64,000 bases of DNA from Pseudomonas putida (GCF_025905425.1 NZ_CP109603.1:6030501-6094500); one strand, 5' to 3'; numbered from the stretch's first letter, positions 46,344 through 63,132 are shown. The notes: generated by a model from the letters alone, not told the origin. Made by a program: numbers and translations.

Positions 46344-46373
46344 CCAGCTCACCGGCGGTTGTCGGTGAGCTGG
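46344..46373 (+). other. Hairpin in the dnaK-dnaJ gap
   Basis: CCAGCTCACC (46344-46353) pairs with GGTGAGCTGG (46364-46373). There is no T-run, so it is more likely a processing or stability element (partial attenuation of dnaJ) than a terminator. Confidence 0.5.
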
Positions 46374-46523
46374 TAGGATGTCGCCGCGCGGGGGCTTGCT
46401 CCCGCGTTGGCGTATCTGGAATTCGAGAATTTTTACAGCATTTGTCTAGGCCCTTCGTGGTATTCGGGCAGGTGCTGATGGCGCGGCGCGGATGCCGAAC
46501 GCCCAACAAGGTGCAAATGACCT

Positions 46524-48468
<1,945 letters not shown>

Positions 48469-48639
48469 GCCGTTCGAGCTGCGGTGGTCTCTTCGCGGGC
48501 AAGCCACCGCAGTTCATCAGGTCTGTCGCAATCATGTGTTTTAGAGACACATATACGGTAGACCCAAAACGCACTTTTCTGTAAGCTACAGCTTTAGTGT
48601 GTCCACTAAAAGCGCGCAGCGAATTGAATTCAGCACATG

Positions 48640-48678
48640 AAAGCGGGGTGACGTGTCCATACGTCACTCCGCTTTTTT
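48640..48678 (+). terminator. Intrinsic terminator in the carA leader, probable attenuator
   Basis: AAAGCGGGGTGACGT pairs with ACGTCACTCCGCTTT (15 bp, one G-T), followed by TTT. It lies 46 bp before carA and 170 bp after dapB. In pseudomonads carAB is reported to be controlled by pyrimidines through a leader terminator; the position here fits, but termination of dapB read-through is an alternative. Confidence 0.75.
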
Positions 48679-48723
48679 GCAACCTGCGATCGCCCTTTCA
48701 TGCTTGATTTACGGGAGGTCTTC

Positions 48724-49860
48724 TTGACAAAGCCAGCCATACTCGCCCTTGCCGACGGCAGTATTTTTCGCGGTGAAGCCATCGGTGCCGACGGTCAGAC
48801 CGTTGGTGAGGTGGTATTCAACACCGCTATGACCGGCTACCAGGAAATCCTTACAGACCCTTCCTACGCCCAGCAAATCGTTACCCTGACCTATCCGCAC
48901 ATTGGCAACACCGGCACCACGCCGGAAGACGCCGAGTCGAACCGCGTCTGGTCCGCCGGCCTGGTCATCCGTGACCTGCCGCTGCTGGCCAGCAACTGGC
49001 GTAACACCCAGTCGCTGCCTGACTACCTCAAGGCCAACAACGTCGTCGCCATCGCTGGCATCGACACCCGTCGCCTGACCCGTATCCTGCGTGAAAAGGG
49101 CGCTCAGAACGGCTGCATCCTCGCCGGTGACAACATCAGCGAAGAAGCCGCCATCGCCGCTGCCCGCGCCTTCCCGGGCCTCAAGGGCATGGACCTGGCC
49201 AAGGTCGTTTCCACCACGGAGCGCTACGAGTGGCGCGAAAGCGTCTGGGAACTGAAAACCGACAGCCACCCGACCCTGGAAGCCTCCGAGCTGCCCTACC
49301 ACGTGGTCGCCTTCGACTACGGCGTCAAGCTGAACATCCTGCGCATGCTGGTTGCCCGTGGCTGCCGCGTGACCGTGGTGCCTGCCCAGACCCCAGCCAG
49401 CGAAGTGCTCGCCCTCAACCCCGATGGCGTGTTCCTGTCCAACGGCCCTGGCGACCCTGAGCCGTGCGACTACGCGATCCAGGCGATCAAAGAGATCCTC
49501 GAAACCGAGATCCCGGTATTCGGCATCTGCCTGGGCCACCAGCTGCTGGCGTTGGCCTCCGGCGCCAATACCCTGAAAATGGGCCACGGCCACCATGGCG
49601 CCAACCACCCCGTCCAGGACCTGGACACCGGTGTGGTCATGATCACCAGCCAGAACCACGGTTTCGCCGTTGACGAAGCCACCCTGCCGGGCAATGTCCG
49701 CGCCATCCACAAGTCGCTGTTCGACGGCACCCTGCAGGGTATCGAGCGCACCGACAAGAGCGCGTTCAGCTTCCAGGGCCACCCTGAAGCGAGCCCAGGC
49801 CCGACTGACGTCGCGCCACTGTTCGATCGTTTCACTGATGCCATGGCCAAGCGCCGCTGA
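48724..49860 (+). CDS. carA: Carbamoyl-phosphate synthase small subunit
   Basis: Glutaminase subunit of 378 aa supplying ammonia to CarB for arginine and pyrimidine synthesis. The N-terminus [21 protein letters not shown] begins at TTG 48724, which has GGGAGG 5 bp upstream; the ATG at 48700 has no ribosome site, and the TTG start agrees with what is known in pseudomonads. The glutamine amidotransferase domain has the nucleophile in [12 protein letters not shown] and His/Glu in GHPEASPGP. Confidence 0.95.
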   Translation: MTKPAILALADGSIFRGEAIGADGQTVGEVVFNTAMTGYQEILTDPSYAQQIVTLTYPHIGNTGTTPEDAESNRVWSAGLVIRDLPLLASNWRNTQSLPDYLKANNVVAIAGIDTRRLTRILREKGAQNGCILAGDNISEEAAIAAARAFPGLKGMDLAKVVSTTERYEWRESVWELKTDSHPTLEASELPYHVVAFDYGVKLNILRMLVARGCRVTVVPAQTPASEVLALNPDGVFLSNGPGDPEPCDYAIQAIKEILETEIPVFGICLGHQLLALASGANTLKMGHGHHGANHPVQDLDTGVVMITSQNHGFAVDEATLPGNVRAIHKSLFDGTLQGIERTDKSAFSFQGHPEASPGPTDVAPLFDRFTDAMAKRR

Positions 49861-49966
49861 GCATCCTGCATCAAGGCCCCGGGCCGGCTCGCGCCGCGCC
49901 CGGAAGCGCCTGACCCAGATTGTTCAAGACGGCTTGCCGACTGACCCGCGGATTTGAGTGACAACC

Positions 49967-53184
<3,218 letters not shown>

Positions 53185-53188
<4 letters not shown>

Positions 53189-53667
53189 GCATTACCAAAT
53201 ACCCGATGACCGTCCAGGGCGCTCGCGCCCTGGAAGAAGAGCACCTTTTCCTGAGCAAGACCGAGCGCCCGCGCTTGAGTCAGGCCATTGGTGAGGCGCG
53301 CGAGCTGGGCGATCTCAAGGAAAACGCCGAATACCATGCCGCCCGTGAGGAGCAGGGCATGGTCGAAGCGCGTATCCGCGATATCGAAGGCCGCCTGCAG
53401 AACTCGGTCGTGATCGACGTGACCACCATTGCCCATACCGGCAAGGTCATTTTCGGCACCACCGTTGAGCTGGCCAATACCGAGACCGACGAGCGGGTGA
53501 AGTACCAGATCGTTGGTGAGGACGAAGCCAACATCAAGCTCGGCAAGCTTTCGGCAGGTGCGCCGATTGCCCGTGCCATCATCGGCAAGGAAGAAGGCGA
53601 CATCGTCGTCATCAAGACGCCAAGCGGCACGGTCGAGTACGAGATTGTCGAAGTCCAGCACATCTGA
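53185..53667 (+). CDS. greA: Transcript cleavage factor GreA
   Basis: Protein of 160 aa that rescues backtracked RNA polymerase. The N-terminal coiled coil has [30 protein letters not shown] with the conserved acidic tip (D, E), and the C-terminal FKBP-like domain ends with [15 protein letters not shown]. Its ATG overlaps the carB stop (ATGA), so the two are coupled. Confidence 0.97.
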
Positions 53668-54094
53668 CCGGCGCCTGCGGGCGCCATCCCTTGAAGGGAT
53701 CCTCTGGCAGCTGGCCCAGGTTTTCTGGGTCGGCGGCTTGTGGGTGTTCCATGTGGGGCTGGTGCCCGCGCTCAAAGTCACTGGCTTGGCGCCGTTGCTG
53801 GTGCAGGACGTCGCTGGCCAGATCGATCGTTGGTTGGTCGGGGTGGCGCTGCTTGGGTTGTTGACCCAGTTGGCGGTATTGGCGAGGGTGGACGGCCTGT
53901 CAGCCTGGTGGCGGCAGTTCCGTGGGCAGATGCTGTTGCTCGGCTTTGGCGCTTGCGTCAGCTACTACACGTTGCGCTACGGGGTTTCCGTGGGCGAGCG
54001 TTGGCAGATGTTCTGTTTTCTGGTGCTGGGTTTTTCCGGCATCGTGCTGGTAGCCCAACCAGTACCGGTCAGGGCGCGCCAGGCGCGCCACTGA
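53645..54094 (+). CDS. DUF4149-like membrane protein
   Basis: Inner-membrane protein of about 149 aa with four hydrophobic helices (LWQLAQVFWVGGLWVFHVGLV, LVGVALLGLLTQLAVLA, LLLGFGACVSYYTLRYG, FCFLVLGFSGIVLVAQP). No ATG precedes the first helix; a TTG at 53645, overlapping the greA end, gives a reasonable N-terminus, but the ribosome site is weak and the start is uncertain. Similar proteins follow greA in pseudomonads. Function unknown. Convergent with yhbY. Confidence 0.65.
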   Translation: MSKSSTSDRRLRAPSLEGILWQLAQVFWVGGLWVFHVGLVPALKVTGLAPLLVQDVAGQIDRWLVGVALLGLLTQLAVLARVDGLSAWWRQFRGQMLLLGFGACVSYYTLRYGVSVGERWQMFCFLVLGFSGIVLVAQPVPVRARQARH

Positions 54095-54106
54095 TCGGAG
54101 CCGCTG

Positions 54107-54415
54107 TTACTTGAAGCGGTGGATGTTGGACAGCTGTTTGTTAGGCTGTGGGTTCTTGCGGTAGATCAGCGCTTTCTTGCCGATGGTCTGCACCAGCTCA
54201 GCGCGGCCGACCTTGCACAATTCGGCAATGGCGGCGGCACGTTCTTCACGATCTTCGGAGCGAATCTCGACCTTGATCAGTTCATGATCGGCGAGTGCGC
54301 GTTCCAGTTCGGCGGCAACGCCTTCGTTAACACCGTTGCCAGCAACGATCAGGACCGGCTTCAGGTCATGACCAATGGACTTGTATTGCTTCTTCTGCTC
54401 GTTATTGAGCGGCAT
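54107..54415 (-). CDS. yhbY: CRM-domain ribosome assembly protein YhbY
   Basis: Protein of 102 aa with one CRM RNA-binding domain: LNNEQKKQYKSIGHDLKPVLIVAGNGVNEGVAAELERALADHELIKVEI. YhbY binds pre-50S particles in E. coli. The ATG at 54415 is chosen (family start, MPLNNEQKK); longer in-frame readings overlap the rlmE leader. Divergent from rlmE, the conserved order. Confidence 0.93.
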   Translation of the reverse strand: MPLNNEQKKQYKSIGHDLKPVLIVAGNGVNEGVAAELERALADHELIKVEIRSEDREERAAAIAELCKVGRAELVQTIGKKALIYRKNPQPNKQLSNIHRFK

Positions 54416-54517
54416 AATCTGACCCTTTCCGTCTGATTCTGTAAAATTGACAGGCATTTTACCCGAGGGCCCCTGGCTCCGCCCAGTCAATCACGACGCA
54501 TATCATCGAGGTGCCCC

Positions 54518-55144
54518 GTGGTACAACGTTCCAAAAGCAGCGCTAACTGGCTGCGAGAGCATTTTAACGACCCTTTTGTGAAGCAGGCGCAGAAGGATGG
54601 CTACCGCTCGCGTGCGAGCTACAAACTGCTGGAGATCCAGGAGAAAGACCGCCTGATCCGCCCTGGCATGAGTGTGATCGACCTGGGCGCTGCGCCTGGT
54701 GGCTGGTCGCAGGTGACCAGTCGTCTGATTGGTGGCCAAGGCCGTCTGATCGCCTCGGACATCCTGGAAATGGACTCGATCCCTGACGTTACCTTCATTC
54801 AAGGCGACTTCACTCAGGATGAAGTCCTGCAGCAGATCCTCGACGCCGTCGGTGATTCTCACGTAGACCTTGTGATTTCCGACATGGCCCCCAATATGAG
54901 TGGTACGCCTGAGGTGGATATGCCACGCGCCATGTTCCTGTGCGAATTGGCACTGGACCTGGCCACCCGCGTGCTCAAGCCTGGTGGTGACTTCCTCATC
55001 AAGATTTTCCAGGGCGAAGGCTTTGACATGTACCTAAAGGACGTGCGCACCAAGTTCGACAAGGTACAGATGCGCAAGCCATCGTCTTCGCGGGATCGCT
55101 CGCGTGAGCAGTACCTGCTGGGTAAAGGTTTCAAAGGCGTGTGA
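54518..55144 (+). CDS. rlmE: 23S rRNA 2'-O-methyltransferase RlmE
   Basis: Enzyme of 208 aa (FtsJ/RrmJ) that methylates U2552 of 23S rRNA in the 50S subunit. SAM-binding segment [14 protein letters not shown]; catalytic K-D-K-E residues in [33 protein letters not shown]. It starts with GTG behind CGAGG. It precedes ftsH, the conserved heat-shock pair. Confidence 0.96.
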   Translation: MVQRSKSSANWLREHFNDPFVKQAQKDGYRSRASYKLLEIQEKDRLIRPGMSVIDLGAAPGGWSQVTSRLIGGQGRLIASDILEMDSIPDVTFIQGDFTQDEVLQQILDAVGDSHVDLVISDMAPNMSGTPEVDMPRAMFLCELALDLATRVLKPGGDFLIKIFQGEGFDMYLKDVRTKFDKVQMRKPSSSRDRSREQYLLGKGFKGV

Positions 55145-55338
55145 AAGGCGTGCTACGGGATGGTCGATAGTTAATTCCAATCGGCCGCCCCGTCTGTATC
55201 GTCCGAACTTCGTGTAGTCTAGGTTTCACAAAGGGTTACAGACGGTGCCTGCGGATGCGTAGGTAATGTAGTAAGTTAGGGCGATGAATATCATGCGAGG
55301 CACGGCTGCGTCGTGCGCCGGCCTCAGAGGGTAGCGAA

Positions 55339-57252
55339 TTGAACGACATGGCAAAGAATCTGATCCTGTGGTTGATCATCGCGGCTGTCCTGGTGACAGT
55401 GATGAACAACTTCTCCAGCCCTAACGAGCCGCAGACCCTCAACTACTCCGACTTCATCCAACAGGTTAAAGACGGGAAAGTCGAGCGTGTGACCGTCGAC
55501 GGCTACATCATTACCGGCAAGCGTGCCGACGGCGACAACTTCAAGACCGTGCGCCCGGCCATTACCGACAATGGCCTGATCGGCGACCTGGTCGACAACC
55601 ACGTCGTCGTCGAAGGCAAGCAGCCTGAGCAACAGAGCATCTGGACTCAGTTGCTGGTAGCCAGCTTCCCGATCCTGGTAATCATTGCGGTATTCATGTT
55701 CTTCATGCGCCAGATGCAAGGTGGCGCGGGCGGCAAAGGCGGGCCGATGAGTTTCGGCAAGAGCAAGGCGCGCCTGCTGTCCGAAGATCAGGTCAAGACC
55801 ACCCTGGCTGACGTCGCAGGTTGCGACGAAGCCAAGGAAGAGGTCGGCGAACTGGTCGAGTTCCTGCGCGACCCGGGCAAGTTCCAGCGCCTCGGCGGCC
55901 GTATTCCGCGCGGTGTGCTGATGGTCGGCCCTCCGGGTACCGGTAAGACTCTGCTGGCCAAGGCCATCGCAGGTGAGGCGAAAGTGCCGTTCTTCACCAT
56001 TTCCGGTTCGGACTTCGTTGAAATGTTCGTTGGTGTGGGTGCCAGCCGTGTGCGCGACATGTTCGAGCAGGCCAAGAAGCACGCGCCATGCATCATCTTC
56101 ATCGACGAAATCGATGCCGTTGGTCGCCACCGTGGCGCCGGCATGGGCGGTGGTCACGACGAGCGTGAACAAACCCTCAACCAGTTGCTGGTAGAGATGG
56201 ACGGCTTCGAGATGAACGATGGCATCATCGTCATCGCCGCCACCAACCGTCCAGACGTCCTCGATCCGGCGCTGCTGCGTCCTGGTCGTTTCGACCGCCA
56301 GGTGGTGGTCGGCCTGCCGGACATTCGCGGTCGTGAGCAGATCCTCAAGGTGCACATGCGCAAGGTGCCGGTTGGCGAGAACGTCAACCCGGCGGTCATT
56401 GCCCGTGGCACTCCAGGCTTCTCCGGTGCCGATCTGGCCAACCTGGTCAACGAAGCTTCGCTGTTTGCCGCCCGCTCCAACAAGCGCCTGGTCGAAATGA
56501 AAGAGTTCGAACTGGCCAAAGACAAGATCATGATGGGCGCAGAGCGCAAGTCCATGGTCATGTCCGAGAAGGAAAAGCAGAACACCGCCTACCACGAAGC
56601 CGGTCACGCCATCGTGGGTCGCCTGGTGCCTGAGCATGACCCGGTCTACAAGGTCTCTATCATCCCGCGTGGTCGTGCCCTGGGTGTGACCATGTTCCTG
56701 CCTGAGGAAGACCGTTACAGCCTGTCCAAGCGTGCGCTGATCAGCCAGATCTGCTCGCTGTACGGCGGCCGTATCGCCGAAGAGATGACCCTGGGCTTCG
56801 ATGGCGTCACCACCGGTGCCTCCAACGACATCATGCGTGCCAGCCAGATTGCCCGGAACATGGTCACCAAGTGGGGCCTTTCCGAGAAGCTTGGCCCGTT
56901 GATGTATGCTGAAGAAGAGGGTGAGGTGTTCCTCGGCCGTAGTGCCGGCAGCCAGCACGCCAGCGTGTCGGGCGAAACCGCCAAGCTGATCGACTCGGAA
57001 GTGCGCAGCATCATCGATCAGTGCTACGCCACTGCCAAGCAACTGCTGACCGACAACCGCGACAAGCTCGATGCCATGGCTGACGCGCTGATGAAGTACG
57101 AGACCATCGACGCCGAGCAGATCGACGATATCATGGCCGGCCGTACCCCTCGCGAACCGCGGGACTGGGATGGTGACTCGGCTTCAGGTACCCCTGCAGC
57201 CCAGGGTGATCGCCCAGAATCGCCGATTGGCGGCCCAGCGGCTCAACACTAA
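55339..57252 (+). CDS. ftsH: ATP-dependent membrane protease FtsH
   Basis: Protease of 637 aa from TTG 55339, which has AGAGGG 7 bp before it; ATG 55348 (634 aa, MAKNLILW) is the alternative and is the classic family start. Two N-terminal membrane helices (about 5-25 and 100-120) frame a periplasmic domain; the AAA domain has [13 protein letters not shown] and second-region [13 protein letters not shown]; the zinc protease site is HEAGH. It degrades sigma-32 and damaged membrane proteins. Confidence 0.96.
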   Translation: MNDMAKNLILWLIIAAVLVTVMNNFSSPNEPQTLNYSDFIQQVKDGKVERVTVDGYIITGKRADGDNFKTVRPAITDNGLIGDLVDNHVVVEGKQPEQQSIWTQLLVASFPILVIIAVFMFFMRQMQGGAGGKGGPMSFGKSKARLLSEDQVKTTLADVAGCDEAKEEVGELVEFLRDPGKFQRLGGRIPRGVLMVGPPGTGKTLLAKAIAGEAKVPFFTISGSDFVEMFVGVGASRVRDMFEQAKKHAPCIIFIDEIDAVGRHRGAGMGGGHDEREQTLNQLLVEMDGFEMNDGIIVIAATNRPDVLDPALLRPGRFDRQVVVGLPDIRGREQILKVHMRKVPVGENVNPAVIARGTPGFSGADLANLVNEASLFAARSNKRLVEMKEFELAKDKIMMGAERKSMVMSEKEKQNTAYHEAGHAIVGRLVPEHDPVYKVSIIPRGRALGVTMFLPEEDRYSLSKRALISQICSLYGGRIAEEMTLGFDGVTTGASNDIMRASQIARNMVTKWGLSEKLGPLMYAEEEGEVFLGRSAGSQHASVSGETAKLIDSEVRSIIDQCYATAKQLLTDNRDKLDAMADALMKYETIDAEQIDDIMAGRTPREPRDWDGDSASGTPAAQGDRPESPIGGPAAQH

Positions 57253-57260
57253 GGGCATCT

Positions 57261-58112
57261 ATGAGTTCAGTGCAGTACCCAACCCGGTTGCCTTGCGGCA
57301 ACCGGGTTCTTGATTTGTCGCGTACCCATGTCATGGGTATCCTCAATATCACCCCCGACTCCTTCTCCGATGGCGGGCGCTTCAGTCAGCGCGACGCAGC
57401 GCTGCGCCATGCCGAAGCGATGGTGGCCGCCGGCGCCACGCTGATCGACATCGGTGGCGAATCCACCCGCCCAGGTGCGCGTGCAGTGTCCGTGACCGAA
57501 GAAATCGAGCGCGTGGCGCCGATGGTCGAGGCGATAAGCAGCTGTCTGGATGTGGTCATTTCGGTCGATACGTCCACGCCTGCGGTGATCCGTGAGTCTG
57601 CGCGGCTGGGGGCTGGCCTGATCAACGACGTTCGCGCCCTGGAGCGCGATGGTGCCCTGGACGCCGCGGCTGATACCGGTCTGCCGGTCTGCCTGATGCA
57701 CATGCGTGGCGAGCCGGGCAACATGCAGGACGACCCGCATTACGATGATGTGACGGCTGACGTAACGCGATATCTTGAGCAACGGATGGCCGCCTGCGCA
57801 TCGGCGGGCATCGATGCAAGCAGAATCATTCTTGACCCAGGCTTCGGTTTTGCCAAAACGCTGGCGCACAACCTGAGCCTGTTCAAGCACATGGAAGCGC
57901 TCTATCGCCTTGGGCGCCCACTGTTGGTGGGCGTTTCACGAAAGAGCATGATCGGCCTGACGCTGGATCGTCCGGTCGGCGAGCGTTTGTACGGCAGCTT
58001 GGCGCTGGCAGCGTTGGCCATGACCAAGGGGGCGAGCATCCTTCGCGTCCATGATGTGGCCGAAACTGTCGATGTAGTACGCATGATCGCTGCGGTACAA
58101 AACGCCGAATAA
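57261..58112 (+). CDS. folP: Dihydropteroate synthase
   Basis: Enzyme of 283 aa in folate synthesis, joining p-aminobenzoate to the pterin diphosphate; target of sulphonamides. Motifs: [32 protein letters not shown]-like [20 protein letters not shown] and SRKSMIG. It starts 9 bp after ftsH and is followed by glmM after 16 bp; the ftsH-folP-glmM order is conserved. Confidence 0.96.
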   Translation: MSSVQYPTRLPCGNRVLDLSRTHVMGILNITPDSFSDGGRFSQRDAALRHAEAMVAAGATLIDIGGESTRPGARAVSVTEEIERVAPMVEAISSCLDVVISVDTSTPAVIRESARLGAGLINDVRALERDGALDAAADTGLPVCLMHMRGEPGNMQDDPHYDDVTADVTRYLEQRMAACASAGIDASRIILDPGFGFAKTLAHNLSLFKHMEALYRLGRPLLVGVSRKSMIGLTLDRPVGERLYGSLALAALAMTKGASILRVHDVAETVDVVRMIAAVQNAE

Positions 58113-58128
58113 GAACATTGGAGTCGCT

Positions 58129-59469
58129 ATGAGCAGAAAATACTTTGGTACCGACGGCATTCGTGGCCGCGTCGGCGAATTCCCGATTACGCCGGACTTC
58201 ATGCTGAAGCTCGGTTGGGCGGCCGGCATGGCCTTCCGCAAGCAAGGCCATTGCCGTGTGCTGGTGGGCAAGGACACGCGTATTTCCGGTTACATGTTCG
58301 AATCTGCACTCGAAGCCGGGCTTTCCGCGGCCGGTGCCGATGTGATGCTGCTCGGGCCGATGCCGACCCCGGCCATCGCCTACCTGACGCGCACGTTCCA
58401 CGCCGAAGCCGGCATTGTCATCAGCGCTTCGCACAATCCGCACGATGACAACGGCATCAAGTTCTTCTCTGGCCAGGGCACCAAGCTGCCTGACGAAGTC
58501 GAGCTGATGATCGAAGAGCTGCTCGATCAGCCCATGACGGTGGTTGAGTCGGGCAAGCTGGGCAAGGTCTCGCGTATCAACGACGCGGCCGGCCGTTATA
58601 TCGAGTTCTGCAAGAGCAGCGTGCCGTCGAGCACACTCTTCGAAGGGCTCAAGCTGGTGGTCGATTGCGCCCACGGCGCCACGTACAAGGTCGCGCCGAG
58701 CGTGTTCCGCGAGCTGGGTGCCGACGTGACCATTCTGAATGCTCAGCCCGACGGGCTGAACATCAACGAAGGCTGCGGCTCGACCCACATCGAGTCACTG
58801 CAGGCTGCTGTCCTGGTCGGTCATGCGGACCTCGGTATTGCCTTTGATGGCGACGGTGACCGGGTGTTGATGGTCGATCACACCGGTGCCATCGTCGATG
58901 GTGACGAATTGCTGTTCATCATCGCGCGTGACCTGCATGACCGCGGCAAGCTGCAGGGCGGGGTAGTGGGTACGCTGATGAGCAACCTGGGCCTTGAGCT
59001 TGCGCTCAAGGAGCTGGACATTCCGTTCGTGCGGGCCAAGGTTGGCGACCGTTACGTCATGGCCGAGCTGCTCGAGCGCGAGTGGCTGGTCGGTGGCGAA
59101 AACTCCGGGCATGTCGTGTGCTGCAACCACACCACCACCGGTGATGCGATCATCGCCGCACTGCAGGTGCTGATGGCGCTCAAGCGTCGCGCAGAGACGC
59201 TGGCCCAGGCCCGTCAGGCCCTGCGCAAGTGCCCTCAGGTGCTGATCAACGTGCGCTATGGGGCAAGCAAGGTCGACCCTCTGGAGCACCCAGCGGTCAA
59301 GGAAGCCAGTGCCAAGGTTACCGAGGCAATGGCCGGTCGTGGTCGCGTGCTGCTGCGCAAATCCGGCACCGAGCCGTTGGTGCGGGTCATGGTCGAAGGC
59401 GATGACGAAAGTCAGGTTCGCGCCCATGCCGAAGCGCTGGCGAAACTGGTCGGCGAAGTTTGTGTCTGA
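58129..59469 (+). CDS. glmM: Phosphoglucosamine mutase
   Basis: Enzyme of 446 aa converting glucosamine-6-phosphate to glucosamine-1-phosphate for peptidoglycan and [17 protein letters not shown] at the N-terminus, the phosphoserine loop [16 protein letters not shown], the metal loop [13 protein letters not shown] and the phosphate-binding [12 protein letters not shown] are all intact. Located in the folP operon. Confidence 0.97.
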   Translation: MSRKYFGTDGIRGRVGEFPITPDFMLKLGWAAGMAFRKQGHCRVLVGKDTRISGYMFESALEAGLSAAGADVMLLGPMPTPAIAYLTRTFHAEAGIVISASHNPHDDNGIKFFSGQGTKLPDEVELMIEELLDQPMTVVESGKLGKVSRINDAAGRYIEFCKSSVPSSTLFEGLKLVVDCAHGATYKVAPSVFRELGADVTILNAQPDGLNINEGCGSTHIESLQAAVLVGHADLGIAFDGDGDRVLMVDHTGAIVDGDELLFIIARDLHDRGKLQGGVVGTLMSNLGLELALKELDIPFVRAKVGDRYVMAELLEREWLVGGENSGHVVCCNHTTTGDAIIAALQVLMALKRRAETLAQARQALRKCPQVLINVRYGASKVDPLEHPAVKEASAKVTEAMAGRGRVLLRKSGTEPLVRVMVEGDDESQVRAHAEALAKLVGEVCV

Positions 59470-59534
59470 AGGCGCTTGCCAGCGCAGATCTGGTTGGGTA
59501 AGATCTGCGCCCACTTTGACCGACGAGGTAAAGC

Positions 59535-60290
59535 ATGCGTCGCCCCATGGTAGCTGGTAACTGGAAGATGCACGGTACCCGCGCCAGCGTCGCTGAGCTG
59601 ACCGAGGGCTTGAGCAATCTCGCCCTGCCGAGCGGAGTGGAAGTCGCGGTGTTTCCACCGGCCTTGTTCATCAATCAAGTGATCGATGGCCTGGCAGGTA
59701 AAGAAATAACTGTCGGCGCACAGAATTCTGCTGTACAACCCGAACAGGGTGCGCTGACCGGGGAAGTTTCCCCGGAGCAGCTGGCCGAAGTGGGCTGCAA
59801 GTTGGTGTTGGTCGGGCATTCGGAGCGTCGTCAGATCATTGGCGAAAGTGATGAAGTGCTTAACCGCAAGTTTGCAGCCGCACAGGCTAAAGGTTTGAAG
59901 CCAGTGCTTTGCATAGGGGAAACCCTTGAAGAGCGCGAGGCGGGCAAGACACTCGAAGTTGTCGGGCGTCAACTAAGCAGTATCATCGAAGCGTTCGGTG
60001 TTAAGGCTTTTGCCAATGCAGTAATTGCTTATGAGCCTGTATGGGCCATCGGCACTGGCCTAACGGCCACGCCACAACAGGCTCAGGATGTGCACGCAGC
60101 CATCCGCGGTCAGTTGGCGGCAGAAGATGCTGAAGTGGCTGCGAAGGTGCAGCTGCTCTACGGCGGCAGCGTGAAGGCGGCCAATGCGGCCGAACTGTTC
60201 GGCATGCCGGATATCGATGGGGGGCTCATTGGTGGAGCGTCCCTGAACGCAGACGAATTCGGTGCAATTTGTCGCGCCGCAGGAAACTGA
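59535..60290 (+). CDS. tpiA: Triosephosphate isomerase
   Basis: Glycolytic enzyme of 251 aa. VAGNWKMHG has the active Lys, LVGHSERRQ the catalytic His, and [18 protein letters not shown] the catalytic Glu and the flexible loop. Length and residues are normal. secG follows 4 bp later, and GACGAGG precedes the start. Confidence 0.97.
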   Translation: MRRPMVAGNWKMHGTRASVAELTEGLSNLALPSGVEVAVFPPALFINQVIDGLAGKEITVGAQNSAVQPEQGALTGEVSPEQLAEVGCKLVLVGHSERRQIIGESDEVLNRKFAAAQAKGLKPVLCIGETLEEREAGKTLEVVGRQLSSIIEAFGVKAFANAVIAYEPVWAIGTGLTATPQQAQDVHAAIRGQLAAEDAEVAAKVQLLYGGSVKAANAAELFGMPDIDGGLIGGASLNADEFGAICRAAGN

Positions 60291-60294
60291 ACAA

Positions 60295-60690
60295 ATGCTG
60301 GAAACAGTCATCGTTGTTTTTCATCTGTTGGCAGCGCTGTCGCTAGTAGTGCTGGTTCTGTTGCAACAGGGTAAGGGTGCGGAAGCGGGTGCATCTTTCG
60401 GCGCAGGTGCTTCAAATACTGTGTTCGGAAGCCAGGGTTCTGCAACCTTCCTAAGTAAATTCACTGCAATACTCGCTGCCACTTTCTTTTTGACAGCACT
60501 TGGGTTAGGATACTTCGCCAAGGAACAAGCTCACAAGCTGACCCAGGCGGGCCTTCCAGATCCAGCAGTGTTGGAAGTGAAAGAGCAGAAGCCGGCAGTA
60601 AATGATGATGTACCGGTGCTCCAACAGCAGAAGAGCGAAACCACTCCTACAACGGGTGATGTACCTCCTCCGGCTCAAGAGCAGAAGTAA
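60295..60690 (+). CDS. secG: Protein translocase subunit SecG
   Basis: Inner-membrane protein of 131 aa that assists SecYE. Two helices ([25 protein letters not shown] and [22 protein letters not shown]) enclose the conserved loop [24 protein letters not shown] long polar C-terminal tail is typical of pseudomonads. The ATG at 60295 fits the family start. Confidence 0.95.
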   Translation: MLETVIVVFHLLAALSLVVLVLLQQGKGAEAGASFGAGASNTVFGSQGSATFLSKFTAILAATFFLTALGLGYFAKEQAHKLTQAGLPDPAVLEVKEQKPAVNDDVPVLQQQKSETTPTTGDVPPPAQEQK

Positions 60691-60711
60691 CGGGTTTCAA
60701 GATGTAGTATT

Positions 60712-60797
60712 GCCGAGGTGGTGGAATTGGTAGACACGCAACCTTGAGGTGGTTGTGCCCATAGGGTGTAGGGGTTCGAGTCCCCTTCTCGGTACCA
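60712..60797 (+). tRNA. tRNA-Leu (anticodon GAG)
   Basis: An 86-nt class II tRNA. Acceptor GCCGAGG pairs with TCTCGGT before A-CCA; the anticodon stem CAACC/GGTTG encloses TTGAGGT, giving GAG; a variable arm (TGCCCATAGGGTG) and T-loop GTTCGAGTC are present. CCA is encoded. Follows secG, the common order. Confidence 0.95.
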
Positions 60798-60810
60798 ATT
60801 GAAGCAAGAG

Positions 60811-60834
60811 AGCCCGCTTTAAGCGGGCTTTCTT
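60811..60834 (+). terminator. Terminator after tRNA-Leu
   Basis: AGCCCGCTT-TAAGCGGGCT hairpin followed by TTCTT. Confidence 0.75.
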
Positions 60835-60896
60835 GTAGGTGGAGGTTGGATTGACCCAGTACAGGGTTCGGTCTTATACTTTCGCCCCAGCTTTGT

Positions 60897-60973
<77 letters not shown>

Positions 60974-60984
60974 GCTTCAGCGGA

Positions 60985-61005
60985 GCCCCTTTTCAGGGGC
61001 TTTTT
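60985..61005 (+). terminator. Terminator between tRNA-fMet and rimP
   Basis: GCCCCT-TTTC-AGGGGC followed by TTTTT. Confidence 0.8.
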
Positions 61006-61105
61006 GCTAGCCGAACAGTTTTTTCGGCGTCGTTGTCCAACGGCGCTTTCAGGGATGGGCGCTTCGCCCATTTTTTATTTGCACAGCATGCACGAGGGGG
61101 TTCAG

Positions 61106-61564
61106 GTGTCGAGCAAGCTAGAACAGTTGCAGGCCTTGTTGGCCCCGGTGGTTACGGGGCTGGGCTTTGAATGCTGGGGGATCGAGTTCGTCTCCCAGGG
61201 CAAGCATTCGGTACTACGCGTCTATATCGACAAAGAAGGCGGGATTCTGGTGGACGACTGCGCAATCGTCAGCCGCCAGATCAGCGGTGTTCTCGATGTA
61301 GAAGATCCGATCAGCTCTGAATACACCCTTGAGGTGTCCTCTCCAGGCATGGAACGCCCACTGTTCACGCTTGAACAGTTTGCCTCGCATGCCGGCGAAC
61401 AAGTGAAGATCAAGCTGCGCTCACCCTTCGAGGGTCGTCGTAACTTCCAGGGCCTTCTCCGCGGTGTGGAGGAGCAGGATGTGGTGGTCCAGGTGGACGA
61501 CCAGGAGTTCCTGTTGCCGATCGACTCGATCGACAAGGCCAATATTATTCCCAGTTTTGACTGA
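61106..61564 (+). CDS. rimP: Ribosome maturation factor RimP
   Basis: Protein of 152 aa for 30S assembly. GTG 61106 gives [15 protein letters not shown], the pseudomonad start, with GGGG 5 bp before; an in-frame ATG at 61088 is the alternative. The N-terminal domain has [23 protein letters not shown] and [14 protein letters not shown]; the C-terminal SH3-like domain ends [10 protein letters not shown]. First gene of the rimP-nusA-infB operon. Confidence 0.95.
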   Translation: MSSKLEQLQALLAPVVTGLGFECWGIEFVSQGKHSVLRVYIDKEGGILVDDCAIVSRQISGVLDVEDPISSEYTLEVSSPGMERPLFTLEQFASHAGEQVKIKLRSPFEGRRNFQGLLRGVEEQDVVVQVDDQEFLLPIDSIDKANIIPSFD

Positions 61565-61623
61565 GACGTGCCGGGCCCGGCGGACTATCCGGGCCTAATG
61601 GCTTGCGCAAGGCGAGGCGTACG

Positions 61624-63105
61624 ATGAGCAAAGAAGTACTGCTGGTTGTTGAATCGGTATCCAACGAAAAAGGTGTACCGCCCGGCGTCATTTTCGAAGC
61701 GCTGGAAGTGGCCCTGGCCACTGCAACCAAAAAACGTTTTGAGGACGAAGTCGACCTGCGTGTGGAAATCAACCGCCACACCGGTAGCTACGAGACCTTC
61801 CGTCGCTGGACCGTGGTCGATGAAGCCGATCTTGATGATCCGGCGATCGAGACCTGGTTGAGCAAGATTCACGAGACCCACCCTGAAGCCAAGGTCGGTG
61901 ACGTGATCGAGGAGAAGATCGAGTCTATCGAGTTCGGTCGTATCGCCGCCCAGACCGCCAAGCAGGTCATCGTGCAGAAGGTCCGTGAGGCCGAGCGCGC
62001 CCAGGTGGTCGATGCCTACCGCGAACGCGTGGGTGAGATCATCTCCGGTACCGTCAAAAAAGTTACCCGCGACAACGTCATCGTTGACCTGGGCAACAAC
62101 GCCGAGGCCTTGCTGGCTCGCGAAGACATCATTCCCCGCGAGACTTTCCGGGTTGGCGTGCGCCTGCGTGCACTGCTCAAGGAAATCCGCACTGAAAACC
62201 GTGGTCCTCAGCTGATCCTGTCGCGCACTGCGCCACAGATGCTGATCGAGCTTTTCCGCATTGAAGTGCCGGAAATTGCCGAGGGCCTCATTGAAGTCAT
62301 GGCTGCCTCCCGTGATCCGGGTTCGCGAGCCAAGATCGCCGTCCGCTCCAAGGACAAGCGTATCGACCCGCAAGGTGCCTGTATCGGCATGCGCGGTTCG
62401 CGCGTCCAGGCCGTATCCGGAGAGTTGGGTGGTGAGCGTGTGGATATCGTCCTCTGGGACGATAACCCGGCGCAGTTCGTCATCAACGCCATGTCGCCGG
62501 CTGAAGTCGCGGCGATTATCGTTGACGAGGATGCCCATGCCATGGACATCGCCGTCGCCGAAGACAACCTTGCCCAGGCCATTGGCCGTGGCGGTCAGAA
62601 CGTTCGTTTGGCCAGTCAGTTGACCGGCTGGACCTTGAACGTGATGACCGAAAAGGACATCCAGGCCAAGCAGCAAGCAGAAACCGGTGACATCCTGCGC
62701 AATTTCATCGATGAACTGGAAGTCGACGAGGAGCTGGCCCAAGTGCTGGTCGACGAAGGCTTTACCAGCCTCGAAGAAATTGCCTACGTACCGTTGGAAG
62801 AAATGCTCAACATCGATGGCTTTGACGAAGATATCGTCAATGAGCTCCGCGCTCGAGCCAAGGACCGTTTGTTGACCAAGGCCATCGCTACCGAAGAAAA
62901 ACTGGCAGACGCCCATCCGGCCGAAGACCTGCTCTCCCTTGAGGGCATGGACAAGGACCTGGCGGCGGAACTGGCGGTGCGCGGCGTGGTTAACCGCGAA
63001 GACCTGGCCGAGCAGTCGATCGACGATCTGCTCGACATCGACGGCATCGACGAAGAGCGTGCCGGCAAGTTGATCATGGCCGCCCGAGCCCACTGGTTCG
63101 AGTAA
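61624..63105 (+). CDS. nusA: Transcription factor NusA
   Basis: Protein of 493 aa controlling pausing, termination and antitermination. An N-terminal polymerase-binding domain (1-125), S1 domain (about 130-200: [22 protein letters not shown]), two KH domains (about 230-345: [34 protein letters not shown]), and two acidic C-terminal repeats (about 365-490). ATG 61624 is the family start; GGCG region upstream is weak. Confidence 0.97.
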   Translation: MSKEVLLVVESVSNEKGVPPGVIFEALEVALATATKKRFEDEVDLRVEINRHTGSYETFRRWTVVDEADLDDPAIETWLSKIHETHPEAKVGDVIEEKIESIEFGRIAAQTAKQVIVQKVREAERAQVVDAYRERVGEIISGTVKKVTRDNVIVDLGNNAEALLAREDIIPRETFRVGVRLRALLKEIRTENRGPQLILSRTAPQMLIELFRIEVPEIAEGLIEVMAASRDPGSRAKIAVRSKDKRIDPQGACIGMRGSRVQAVSGELGGERVDIVLWDDNPAQFVINAMSPAEVAAIIVDEDAHAMDIAVAEDNLAQAIGRGGQNVRLASQLTGWTLNVMTEKDIQAKQQAETGDILRNFIDELEVDEELAQVLVDEGFTSLEEIAYVPLEEMLNIDGFDEDIVNELRARAKDRLLTKAIATEEKLADAHPAEDLLSLEGMDKDLAAELAVRGVVNREDLAEQSIDDLLDIDGIDEERAGKLIMAARAHWFE

Positions 63106-63132
63106 TTAGGCGCGGCCTGAGGAGAGAAGTGC

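Noticed and set aside
48534..48584. Possible 16-residue carA leader peptide
   Set aside because: No ribosome site and no clear promoter before it; not enough support.
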